Assembly (NCBI GenBank): GCA_002402575.1
Contig: DHGD01000068.1
Coordinates: 1-9,243 of the forward strand
Direction: 5' to 3'
Length of the DNA: 9,243 bases
DNA from: Syntrophomonas sp. UBA4807
GTDB lineage: Bacteria > Bacillota > Syntrophomonadia > Syntrophomonadales > Syntrophomonadaceae
In this document: positions 1-5,660 of the stretch, piece after piece
How the letters are laid out: each line of letters opens with the position of its first letter
Position numbering within the stretch: the stretch's first letter is position 1
Notes under the pieces: generated by a model
The model's database searches: none
What the model was told of the DNA's origin: nothing
What the model saw: the letters and a program-made list of their open reading frames with translations, nothing else
Translations under genes and position numbers: made by a program

Positions 1-184
1 CATAAAACATGCGGTTTTGCGGGGTAATAGCGGAGCGGCCGCTCTCTTCCAGCCACAATGAATTGTCCGGGCTGAGCTGACGGGGGTAGACGCGCGACAC
101 TGCGGCAGGACCGCCACTGTCGCCAATCGACGGCCGCTTTTCCTGACGCCCCTCCCAGAACAGCCTCACCTTGTTGTTTGCCAA
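1..184 (-). CDS. Putative 5' part of an unidentified gene running off the left edge
   Basis: On the minus strand one frame stays open from a TAA near 292 to the window edge. I do not recognise the product. The most believable start is a TTG at 184 (or GTG at 193 or 169), with an AAGG about nine bases before the TTG. Read from there it begins MANNKVRLFWEGRQEK and includes WLEESGRYYPAKPHVL, a balanced mix of charged, aromatic and hydrophobic residues with no membrane segment in the roughly 61 residues visible. A second minus frame, starting at an ATG at 273, is also open to the edge, but its product is rich in Gly, Arg and Ala and looks like a shadow. The gene would be the next one downstream of sigG and the small ORF, on the same strand. 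The assignment rests only on frame openness and composition, so both the start and the gene itself are uncertain. Confidence 0.35.
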   Translation of the reverse strand, partial: MANNKVRLFWEGRQEKRPSIGDSGGPAAVSRVYPRQLSPDNSLWLEESGRSAITPQNRMFY

Positions 185-247
185 AACCCTCACCCTTCCC
201 GGCCGCGGGAGAACAGGCCAGGGGTTTTCCCCCGATTCTTCCGCCTC

Positions 248-283
248 TAACCCTTTTTCCGCATTGTACCATAAAAAGGGTTA
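248..283 (-). repeat. Perfect 11-bp inverted repeat with an extended -10-like sequence in its loop
   Basis: Arms 248-258 and 273-283 are perfectly complementary (TAACCCTTTTT and its complement) around a 14-base loop. On the minus strand the loop region reads TGGTACAAT (271-263), which resembles an extended -10 element (TGnTATAAT), but there is no recognisable -35 at 17 bp. The stem has no following U-run, so it is not a convincing terminator. It lies between the small ORF ending at 307 and the putative left-edge gene, where either a promoter/operator for that gene or an mRNA processing hairpin would make sense. The repeat itself is plain in the sequence; its function is a guess. Confidence 0.45.
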
Positions 284-306
284 AAGGCCCTACCACCGGA
301 CCGGCT

Positions 307-444
307 TTATTCCGAGGGCATCTCCAGGCGCACCAGATTGTCTACAGTAAAGGCATTTTCCACAGTGAAATAGTCCTGGGTAAGGGGCATCAACAGGCCG
401 AGCACTACCATCAGCAGAAATATGGTTATGATCCGGTTGACCAT
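307..444 (-). CDS. Small single-span membrane protein (45 aa), hypothetical
   Basis: ATG at 444 to TAA at 307-309 gives 45 residues. The start is preceded by AAAGGAGG with eight bases between GGAGG and ATG, one of the best ribosome binding sites in the window. The protein begins MVNRIITIFLLMVVLGLLMP: a short positively charged N-terminus and a hydrophobic segment at about residues 5-20, either a membrane anchor or an uncleaved signal. A polar, acidic tail of about 25 residues follows (DYFTVENAFTVDNLVRLEMP) and would lie outside the membrane. The gene starts 24 bases after the sigG stop, so it is probably co-transcribed with sigG. I do not recognise a family. Its position suggests a forespore or spore-envelope role, but that is inference from context only. 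Confidence 0.65.
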   Translation of the reverse strand: MVNRIITIFLLMVVLGLLMPLTQDYFTVENAFTVDNLVRLEMPSE

Positions 445-468
445 ATCAGAAGCCTCCTTTGCAGACTT

Positions 469-1239
469 TCAGATATACTTCTTGAGCTGTTTGAGGGCGG
501 CCTTTTCCAGACGGGATACCTGGGCCTGGGAAATACCGATCTCGTCGGCCACTTCCATCTGTGTCTTGCCAGCGAAAAAGCGTAGCGAAACAATATGCTT
601 TTCCCGCTCATTGAGCTTTTTCATGGCTTCTTTTATGCTGATCTCTTCCAGCCACAGGTCGTCGGTGTTTTTATCGTCGCTGATCTGGTCCATGACAAGT
701 ATTGGGTCGCCGCCATCATTGTAAATCGGTTCGAACAGTGACACCGGGTCTTGGATGGCATCCAGGGCGAACACCACTTCTTCACGGGGCAGGTCCAGTT
801 CCTTGGCAATTTGAACCACGGTAGGTTCGGACGAATTGTCTGAAACCAGCCGTTCGCGCACTTGCAATGCTTTGTAGGCAATGTCGCGCAAGGACCGCGA
901 CACCCTGACCGGATTGTTATCGCGCAGATAGCGCCGGATCTCACCGATAATCATCGGCACCGCGTAAGTGGAGAAGCGAACATTCTGGCTGAGGTCGAAA
1001 TTATCTATAGCTTTAATTAATCCGATGCAGCCCACCTGAAACAGATCATCAACTAATTCCCCCCGGTTGCTGAAACGCTGTATGACGCTCAAAACCAGAC
1101 GCAGGTTGCCCTGTATCAGTTTATCCCTGGCTTCCTGCTCTCCCGCTTGAAACTGTTTAAACAACAGCCTCATCTCTTCGTTTTTCAATACGGGAAGTTT
1201 GGAGGTATTGACCCCGCATATCTCAACTTTATTTATCAA
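469..1239 (-). CDS. sigG: RNA polymerase sporulation sigma factor SigG
   Basis: This is the late forespore sigma factor, which directs RNA polymerase to forespore genes after engulfment (for example those for DNA-protecting and germination proteins). The 256-residue length is normal for the family. The N-terminus carries the SigG signature NKVEICGVNTSKLPVLKNEE at residues 3-22. Region 2 spans about 44-107 (RFSTYAVPMIIGEIRRYLRD), the very conserved ALDAIQDPVSLFEPIYNDGG lies at 158-177, and the region 4 helix-turn-helix is at about 226-247 (MEVADEIGISQAQVSRLEKA). The start is a TTG at 1239 with AAGGAG five bases before it; it is chosen because it preserves the family N-terminus and no in-frame ATG does. 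An intrinsic terminator lies between sigE and sigG, so the gene probably has its own promoter. At residue 43 (IQGN) there is Gln where I recall Asn45 in the Bacillus protein, a residue linked to anti-sigma Gin/CsfB binding. Confidence 0.97.
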   Translation of the reverse strand: MINKVEICGVNTSKLPVLKNEEMRLLFKQFQAGEQEARDKLIQGNLRLVLSVIQRFSNRGELVDDLFQVGCIGLIKAIDNFDLSQNVRFSTYAVPMIIGEIRRYLRDNNPVRVSRSLRDIAYKALQVRERLVSDNSSEPTVVQIAKELDLPREEVVFALDAIQDPVSLFEPIYNDGGDPILVMDQISDDKNTDDLWLEEISIKEAMKKLNEREKHIVSLRFFAGKTQMEVADEIGISQAQVSRLEKAALKQLKKYI

Positions 1240-1282
1240 GCCGGCTCCTTCCCTTCATCAACGCAATTGTCTGGCAAATCAG

Positions 1283-1307
1283 AAAAAATAGTGCCTTATA
1301 AGCACTA
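1283..1307 (-). terminator. Intrinsic terminator between sigE and sigG
   Basis: On the minus strand TAGTGC (1307-1302) pairs with GCACTA (1294-1289). The stem can extend by a G-U and a T-A pair around a three-base loop, and six T's follow at once (1288-1283). This is a short but classic rho-independent terminator for transcripts coming from spoIIGA-sigE. It ends about 44 bases before the sigG start, leaving little room for a full promoter downstream. On the plus strand no U-run follows, so it acts in one direction. Confidence 0.7.
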
Positions 1308-1371
1308 AATTCCCTTCTATTAAATTGTTTACGCGACAGCCGGGATTTATTCTCTGTTTATATAGACAGGA

Positions 1372-1393
1372 CGCTAAACCGGCTTCTTTAGCG
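1372..1393 (-). repeat. 7-bp inverted repeat just after the sigE stop
   Basis: CGCTAAA (minus strand 1393-1387) and TTTAGCG (1378-1372) form a perfect 7-bp stem with an 8-base loop, starting 4 bases after the sigE stop codon. No T-run follows, so it is not a terminator by itself. It may protect the 3' end of the sigE message or act with the terminator at 1283-1307. Function is inferred. Confidence 0.35.
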
Positions 1394-1397
1394 AGAT

Positions 1398-2120
1398 TTA
1401 TTCGATCTTTCTTATCTCGCGCTGCAGCCTTTTTAATATCCTCTTCTCCAGGCGGGAGATGTAGGATTGCGAAATGCCTAAAATATCAGCCACTTCCTTC
1501 TGCGTCTTTTCCAAACCGTCCCCCAGGCCAAAGCGCAGCTGAATGATTGTTTTTTCCCGGCCGCTCAGTTTGTGCATCGCCTGCCACAACAGGCTCTTTT
1601 CAACCTCATGTTCGATACGCTTGTATATCATGTCACCGTCTGTACCCAGCACATCCGATAACAGCAGTTCATTTCCGTCCCAATCCACATTGAGCGGTTC
1701 ATCCAGTGAAACCTCGCCGCGGTTCTTGAGATTGCGGCGCAGATACATGAGGATCTCGTTTTCAATGCAGCGCGAGGCATAAGTGGCCAATTTGATATTC
1801 TTCTTGGGCTCGAAGGTATTGACCGCTTTAATCAGCCCGATAGTTCCTATGGAAACCAAGTCTTCGATGTTGATGCCGGTGTTTTCGAATTTCTTAGCAA
1901 TGTAAACCACCAGGCGCAGGTTATGTTCGATAAGTTTGGCCTTGACCGCCACGTCTCCCTGCTCCAGGCGCGAGATCAGATTCATCTCCTCGTTTTCCTG
2001 CAGAGGTGGGGGCAACACCTCGGTCGAGCCGATGTAATGGATGAACTGCGGGATGCGCTTATTAATGTACAAGCGGATCAGGCTCATCTGCCAGTTTTTC
2101 AACAAGTCTCTGATTCCCAT
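1398..2120 (-). CDS. sigE: RNA polymerase sporulation sigma factor SigE (pro-SigE)
   Basis: This is the early mother-cell sigma factor, made as an inactive membrane-associated precursor and activated by proteolysis. The 240-residue length is normal. The first 28 or so residues form the pro-sequence (MGIRDLLKNWQMSLIRLYIN...), hydrophobic and basic. The junction YIGSTEVLPPPL at 29-40 matches the conserved region around the SpoIIGA cleavage site. Region 2 follows at about 66-128 (HNLRLVVYIAKKFENTG, ATYASRCIENEILMYLR), and the region 4 helix-turn-helix is at about 206-226 (KEVADILGISQSYISRLEKR). The ATG at 2120 is preceded by AGGAGG at seven bases, and that Shine-Dalgarno overlaps the spoIIGA stop region. 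The two genes are 11 bases apart, so protease and substrate are probably translationally coupled. Nothing is truncated. Confidence 0.97.
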   Translation of the reverse strand: MGIRDLLKNWQMSLIRLYINKRIPQFIHYIGSTEVLPPPLQENEEMNLISRLEQGDVAVKAKLIEHNLRLVVYIAKKFENTGINIEDLVSIGTIGLIKAVNTFEPKKNIKLATYASRCIENEILMYLRRNLKNRGEVSLDEPLNVDWDGNELLLSDVLGTDGDMIYKRIEHEVEKSLLWQAMHKLSGREKTIIQLRFGLGDGLEKTQKEVADILGISQSYISRLEKRILKRLQREIRKIE

Positions 2121-2131
2121 ACCGTTTCCTC

Positions 2132-3010
2132 CTATCCTTCCACCATATCCGCGGGGATCAAAAGCTGATAGTTACCTTGCGGATTCAACTGCTCCCGGTA
2201 AATCCCTACCACTGCGTTTTTGTGCATGATATCTTTAGAACCGATATTCAGCACCACCTCGTCGGCGCGTATGCCCAACAGCATACCGTTCTTCCTGCCG
2301 ATGGATGAAAACGGTATCAGCCGCAAACGGTTGGCCCAACTGCTGGACATAATCTGTTCCAGCAAGGCTTCTTCATTCTGATTGCCTTCCATCATGTGCT
2401 GCAGGTCTTGCGGCAGACACGATTTTATTAGGGCGTATTCCGCCACGATTACCGGTCTTCTGGTCAGGGGATCCTTGAGAGCGTTGCCGGTATCAACAAA
2501 GCCATGGCCGGCGCAGTGCTGGTTGCCGAAACGCAATACCACCTGGAACTTCAGCAGCTCCGGCAAGAGGTGGTCCTTCACATAACGGCCCGCAAACAAT
2601 CCAATGGCCAGAGCCGCCACAATGGCTACCACTATCCAGATAGCCGGAGAGATATTCTCTACCACAGAGCCTTCCAGCAGTGAGGAAGCGGCAATAGTAG
2701 CGCCGGCTACAGTGAAGTTTATTACATAGAAATATAGCAAGACTTTGCCATAATCCTGCCAGCGCACTGGGTTAATGGCTATAATTACCATCAGCAGTGA
2801 GAATACGATCTTCCCGGTCAGGCTGAATAAGAGGGATTTGGTCAGCCATACATAACCTACCGCATATGCCGCTCCCATGGCAGCAGCTATGGCTAAGCGG
2901 GTATGGTTGGGCTTAAGCCCCGACAACCTGGAGGTAGCCCACAGGATGATAAAATCCATGATGAAGTTGTTGAGGAAGGTCAGGTCCAGATACACTTTGG
3001 GATCGCTCAA
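2132..3010 (-). CDS. spoIIGA: Sporulation sigma-E factor-processing peptidase SpoIIGA
   Basis: This membrane-bound aspartic protease removes the pro-sequence of SigE; in the known system it is triggered by SpoIIR from the forespore. The 292-residue length is normal. The N-terminal half (about 5-145) holds roughly five hydrophobic spans, starting with VYLDLTFLNNFIMDFIILWA as is typical of the family. The C-terminal cytoplasmic domain contains the catalytic motif DTGN at 173-176, within FVDTGNALKDPLTRRPVIV. The second conserved block RLRLIPFSSIGRKNGMLLGI lies at 228-247. The start is TTG at 3010, seven bases after the AAGGTG of an AAGGTGAGG ribosome binding site; no in-frame ATG is nearby. The gene has its own leader and promoter after the ftsZ terminator and is the first gene of a spoIIGA-sigE operon. 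Confidence 0.96.
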   Translation of the reverse strand: MSDPKVYLDLTFLNNFIMDFIILWATSRLSGLKPNHTRLAIAAAMGAAYAVGYVWLTKSLLFSLTGKIVFSLLMVIIAINPVRWQDYGKVLLYFYVINFTVAGATIAASSLLEGSVVENISPAIWIVVAIVAALAIGLFAGRYVKDHLLPELLKFQVVLRFGNQHCAGHGFVDTGNALKDPLTRRPVIVAEYALIKSCLPQDLQHMMEGNQNEEALLEQIMSSSWANRLRLIPFSSIGRKNGMLLGIRADEVVLNIGSKDIMHKNAVVGIYREQLNPQGNYQLLIPADMVEG

Positions 3011-3074
3011 TTGCCCTCACCTTGTTTGCGAAAATCCTCCCGGAGGGGTGATAGCAGCCAGCTTTTTCACTATA

Positions 3075-3095
3075 AACATTCATATTCACAATGTT
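3075..3095. repeat. Palindrome in the spoIIGA leader
   Basis: AACATT (3075-3080) and AATGTT (3090-3095) form a perfect 6-bp inverted repeat with a 9-base spacer. It lies about 13-33 bases downstream of the predicted transcription start of spoIIGA. That size and position suit a dimeric regulator site, but no regulator is recognised. In AT-rich leader sequence a chance match is possible. Confidence 0.3.
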
Positions 3096-3114
3096 GAGGC
3101 AGCATGCTTACCAG

Positions 3115-3123
3115 ATTATACCA
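3115..3123 (-). promoter_or_regulatory. Probable spoIIGA promoter (-10 element)
   Basis: On the minus strand TGGTATAAT is a perfect extended -10 element for the housekeeping sigma factor, with transcription expected to start near 3108, about 98 bases before spoIIGA. No good -35 is visible at 17 bp (CAAATT) or at 22 bp (TCCAAC). A weak -35 is what one expects where an activator is needed. In Bacillus this promoter is activated by Spo0A~P with sigma-A; that comparison is established knowledge, its use here is inference. Confidence 0.6.
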
Positions 3124-3128
3124 AAATT

Positions 3129-3145
3129 AACAAACATAATTTGTT
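3129..3145. promoter_or_regulatory. Palindrome upstream of the spoIIGA -10, possible activator site
   Basis: AACAAA (3129-3134) and TTTGTT (3140-3145) are perfect inverted arms with a 5-base spacer, centred about 20 bp upstream of the -10 and covering the -35 zone. TTTGTTGGA (3140-3148, plus strand) resembles the Spo0A box TTTGTCGAA at 7 of 9 positions. A role in Spo0A control of spoIIGA is therefore plausible, but the match is degenerate. Confidence 0.3.
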
Positions 3146-3180
3146 GGATTTAATTAGTGGCCGGGGTATTCTTATCCTAT

Positions 3181-3220
3181 AAAAAACAAAAAACCGGGAA
3201 TTTAACATTCCCGGTTTTTT
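3181..3220 (-). terminator. Strong intrinsic terminator after ftsZ
   Basis: A perfect 14-bp stem (3188-3201 with 3207-3220) containing CCGGGAAT closes on a 5-base loop. On the minus strand the T's of the stem run into G and a further six T's (3186-3181). It starts 28 bases after the ftsZ stop and should end the ftsAZ transcript before the spoIIGA promoter. On the plus strand it also ends in six T's, so it can work in both directions. Confidence 0.9.
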
Positions 3221-3248
3221 CAATCATATGCGCGTGGTGTCTTTCCGG

Positions 3249-4331
3249 CTATTTGTCAGAGCGTTTGCGGCTGCGCAGGAATGGCGGAATCTCCAGATCG
3301 CCCTTTTCGGCGAAAGTGGGCGGAGCTTCTAAACCAGCCCGGCTGTTCTTATGGGTTTCGCCCAGTCTGGGTTTGTAAGCGTTGAATCCGGTGGCGATGA
3401 CCGTAACCCTAACTTCATCTTCCAGGCTCTCATTGATATTAGCCCCAAAGATGATATTGGCTTCCGCATCTACCGCTTGATGGATAATCTCGGCAGCTTC
3501 ATAAATCTCAAACAGGGTCAGGTCTCCCCCGCCGCTGATGTTGAACAAAACCCCTTTGGCCCCGTCAATGGAGGTTTCCAGTAGCGGACTGGATATAGCC
3601 ATACGGGCTGCTTCGGCGGCACGGTTTTCCCCTTTGGCGGTTCCGATGCCCATCAGGGCGGAACCGGTGTTTTTCATTACGGTTTTAACATCGGCAAAGT
3701 CACAGTTGATAACTCCAGGAACCGCAATCAGGTCGGATATGCCCTGCACCCCCTGGCGAAGTATGTCATCGGCGATGCGGAAGGCGTCATTGAAAGCGGT
3801 GTTCTTTTCCACCACCTGCAAGAGACGGTCATTGGGGATAGTTATCAGGCTGTCCACTTCTTCACGCAGGTTATGTATGCCGGTCTCGGCCTGTAAATTG
3901 CGCTTGCGGCCTTCAAAAGTAAAGGGCCGGGTTACCACCCCCACGGTGAGTGCACCCAGCTCTCTAGCTATACGGGCGATGACCGGAGCACCTCCGGTGC
4001 CGGTACCGCCGCCCATTCCTGCGGTCACAAAAACCATGTCCGCTCCCTGCAGAGCCCGTTTGATCTCATCAGAATTTTCTTCCGCGGCCTTGAGGCCGAT
4101 TTCCGGGTCTGCACCGGCGCCTAATCCTTTGGTTAGCTTTTCACCCACTTGAATCTTCTTGTCGGCTTTGGAGATCCACAATGCCTGTGAATCAGTATTG
4201 ACGGCTACGAACTCGACCCCTTTCAAACCGGCTTCAATCATGCGGTTGATGGCGTTATTGCCGCCGCCGCCGATTCCTATGACTTTAATGTCCGCAAATT
4301 GTTGCATCTCAACGTCAAAATCCAATGGCAT
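3249..4331 (-). CDS. ftsZ: Cell division protein FtsZ
   Basis: FtsZ is the tubulin-like GTPase that polymerises into the cytokinetic Z-ring at the inner face of the membrane. The product has 360 residues. The N-terminal GTP-binding region shows IKVIGIGGGGNNAINRM at 15-31. The tubulin signature GGGTGTGG is at 107-114 (TAGMGGGTGTGGAPV). The T7 synergy loop is N209, D211 and D214 in INCDFADVKTVM. The polymer core ends around residue 316. A short linker of about 28 residues then leads to the conserved tail DLEIPPFLRSRKRSDK at 345-360, which binds FtsA and other partners. The ATG at 4331 has GGAGGAGG upstream and lies 20 bases after the ftsA stop, so the two form an operon in which FtsA anchors FtsZ. 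A strong terminator follows. All key residues are intact; the linker is on the short side. Confidence 0.98.
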   Translation of the reverse strand: MPLDFDVEMQQFADIKVIGIGGGGNNAINRMIEAGLKGVEFVAVNTDSQALWISKADKKIQVGEKLTKGLGAGADPEIGLKAAEENSDEIKRALQGADMVFVTAGMGGGTGTGGAPVIARIARELGALTVGVVTRPFTFEGRKRNLQAETGIHNLREEVDSLITIPNDRLLQVVEKNTAFNDAFRIADDILRQGVQGISDLIAVPGVINCDFADVKTVMKNTGSALMGIGTAKGENRAAEAARMAISSPLLETSIDGAKGVLFNISGGGDLTLFEIYEAAEIIHQAVDAEANIIFGANINESLEDEVRVTVIATGFNAYKPRLGETHKNSRAGLEAPPTFAEKGDLEIPPFLRSRKRSDK

Positions 4332-4351
4332 TAGAAAACCTCCTCCGTCCT

Positions 4352-5572
4352 TTACCTAAAAAAATCCTTATACCAATCGCCCATTCTGTCAAACAGACCA
4401 GACAGGCCGCGTTTACTCTCAATTTTACGGGGCTCAACGTGCCGAGCCGCGCACATCAGTCCCCCCACCACCGCGCCGAAGCGCGGCTGGCGATACTCCC
4501 CAGCCAGTCCCGGAACCCGATCCGGAGTTCCAAGCCTTACCGGCATCCCCAGATAATCCTCAAATAAGGAAGTCGTCCCGGAGAGTTCAGCGCCCCCTCC
4601 AGTTAATACTATCCCTGCCGGAATCCTTTCTAAGGAATCAGACTGCCTCAATTCAGCATACACCATTTGAGCGATTTCCAATACCCGGGCAGAAATGATT
4701 TCTGTAACTAATTGTTGTGAAACCTGACGTCCACCTTGTCCCTGGACATCCCTGACATCTACAAAGCCTTCTTCAGCCGCAGAATCTTCGGGACGCAAAC
4801 TGCTGATATCACTCTGTTCCTTCAGACTGGCGGCTTCTTCCAAGGAGGTCTTAAGTATTATGGCCAAATCTCTGGTTATGTGCTCCCCACCCAGGGGCAA
4901 TACCGAAGCGCACAGCAGGCTGCCCCGTTCAAACACGCTCACATCGATAGTGCCCCCGCCGATATCGACCAATGCCACTCCCATCTCCATTTCAGTGGGC
5001 ATCAGCACCGCTTCTGAGGTCAAAAGGGGATTGAACACCAACCCTTCGACCTCCAGGTTTATTCTGCCGGCACTGCGCTGCAAGTTCTGGACCGCTGCGA
5101 CAGCCGCCACCACAACCGTAATCTCCGCTTCCAGGCGGCTTCCCACCATACCGATGGGTTCTTTGACGCCGTCATATCCATCGATGATATACTGGCGTTC
5201 CACGGTCTGCACGATACCTTTGTCAGGCGGCAGGGAGATGTTGCGCGCAGATTGTAAAACCCGATTCTTATCCTCCGGCGATATCTCGTAACTGGGGGTT
5301 CCTACCGCTACCACGGTATGATTGTTCAAGGTGGAGAGACTGGTCCCGGAAAACCCGATCAAAGCGCCGTTTATTTCCACACCGGTCAGTCTCTCCAGTG
5401 CGTTCAGTGCTTCTTCCATACCCTGGGCGGCTGCCTCGATGTCAACTATATGTCCTTTTTTGATACCCTTGGCGGGCAGGGAAGAAATCCCTAGAACATT
5501 GATGTGGTCTAAGCCTAATACTTCAGCCATGGCGGCTTTAATGGTGTGGGACCCTATGTCCAGGGCAACCAC
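4352..5572 (-). CDS. ftsA: Cell division protein FtsA
   Basis: FtsA is an actin-like ATPase that tethers FtsZ to the membrane and recruits later division proteins. In the 406 residues from the GTG at 5572 one sees the first phosphate loop LDIGSHTIK at 4-12, the 1C subdomain around 65-85 (INGALIGFSGTSLSTLN), the second phosphate motif DIGGGTIDVSVF at 203-214, the adenosine motif IVLTGGGAELSG at 321-332, and the C-terminal amphipathic membrane helix GLSGLFDRMGDWYKDFFR at 389-406. The GTG coordinate is the conventional choice, but it lacks a Shine-Dalgarno and cuts into the first beta strand. A better-placed start is the ATC at 5590, which would add six residues (KSRHIV after initiation; 412 aa in total). 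The gene is followed by ftsZ at 20 bases and preceded by a sigma-H-like promoter after sbp. The function is certain; the start is not. Confidence 0.95.
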   Translation of the reverse strand: MVALDIGSHTIKAAMAEVLGLDHINVLGISSLPAKGIKKGHIVDIEAAAQGMEEALNALERLTGVEINGALIGFSGTSLSTLNNHTVVAVGTPSYEISPEDKNRVLQSARNISLPPDKGIVQTVERQYIIDGYDGVKEPIGMVGSRLEAEITVVVAAVAAVQNLQRSAGRINLEVEGLVFNPLLTSEAVLMPTEMEMGVALVDIGGGTIDVSVFERGSLLCASVLPLGGEHITRDLAIILKTSLEEAASLKEQSDISSLRPEDSAAEEGFVDVRDVQGQGGRQVSQQLVTEIISARVLEIAQMVYAELRQSDSLERIPAGIVLTGGGAELSGTTSLFEDYLGMPVRLGTPDRVPGLAGEYRQPRFGAVVGGLMCAARHVEPRKIESKRGLSGLFDRMGDWYKDFFR

Positions 5573-5587
5573 TATATGGCGGCTTTT

Positions 5588-5604
5588 GATAGTGATTCCC
5601 CCTC
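5588..5604 (-). promoter_or_regulatory. Shine-Dalgarno plus candidate ATC start of ftsA
   Basis: On the minus strand GAGGGGG (5604-5598) is followed after seven bases by ATC (5590-5588), in frame with ftsA. The frame between the upstream TAG (near 5617) and the GTG at 5572 contains no ATG, GTG or TTG. The GTG lies 25 bases from this Shine-Dalgarno, too far for normal initiation. Starting at the ATC gives the sequence M-KSRHIVVALDIGSHT, an N-terminus of normal FtsA length. AUC is a rare but known near-cognate start. A sequencing error or a leaderless or re-initiation mode at the GTG remain alternatives. Confidence 0.5.
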
Positions 5605-5622
5605 GCTTTAATATCTACATAG

Positions 5623-5651
5623 AAATACCACAAAATCCTGATTATTCCTTT
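5623..5651 (-). promoter_or_regulatory. Sigma-H-like promoter upstream of ftsA
   Basis: On the minus strand AAAGGAATA (5651-5643) fits the sigma-H -35 consensus RnAGGAWWW fully. After 11 bases, GTGGTATTT (5631-5623) fits the -10 consensus RnnGAATWW with one mismatch. Transcription would start near 5616, just ahead of the ftsA Shine-Dalgarno. A sigma-H promoter before ftsA is known from Bacillus subtilis, where it raises FtsA/FtsZ at the onset of sporulation; the parallel here is inference from the match and position. Confidence 0.45.
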
Positions 5652-5660
5652 ATTTAAAGC

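Noticed and set aside
178..585. Plus-strand open frame of 135 codons at the left end
   Set aside because: It runs antisense to the end of sigG and to the small membrane gene, both with good ribosome binding sites or conservation; the product looks like non-coding translation.
3021..3060. CCTCCGGGAGG in the spoIIGA leader as a hairpin or anti-Shine-Dalgarno
   Set aside because: Only a 4-bp stem with a 3-base loop is possible, too weak to claim control of translation; it lies about 20 bases from the actual ribosome binding site.
3538..4152. Long plus-strand open frame (204 codons) opposite ftsZ
   Set aside because: It is antisense to the strongly conserved ftsZ, its product is low in complexity (Ser, Pro, Ala, Arg rich), and it has no convincing ribosome binding site; a shadow of ftsZ codon use.
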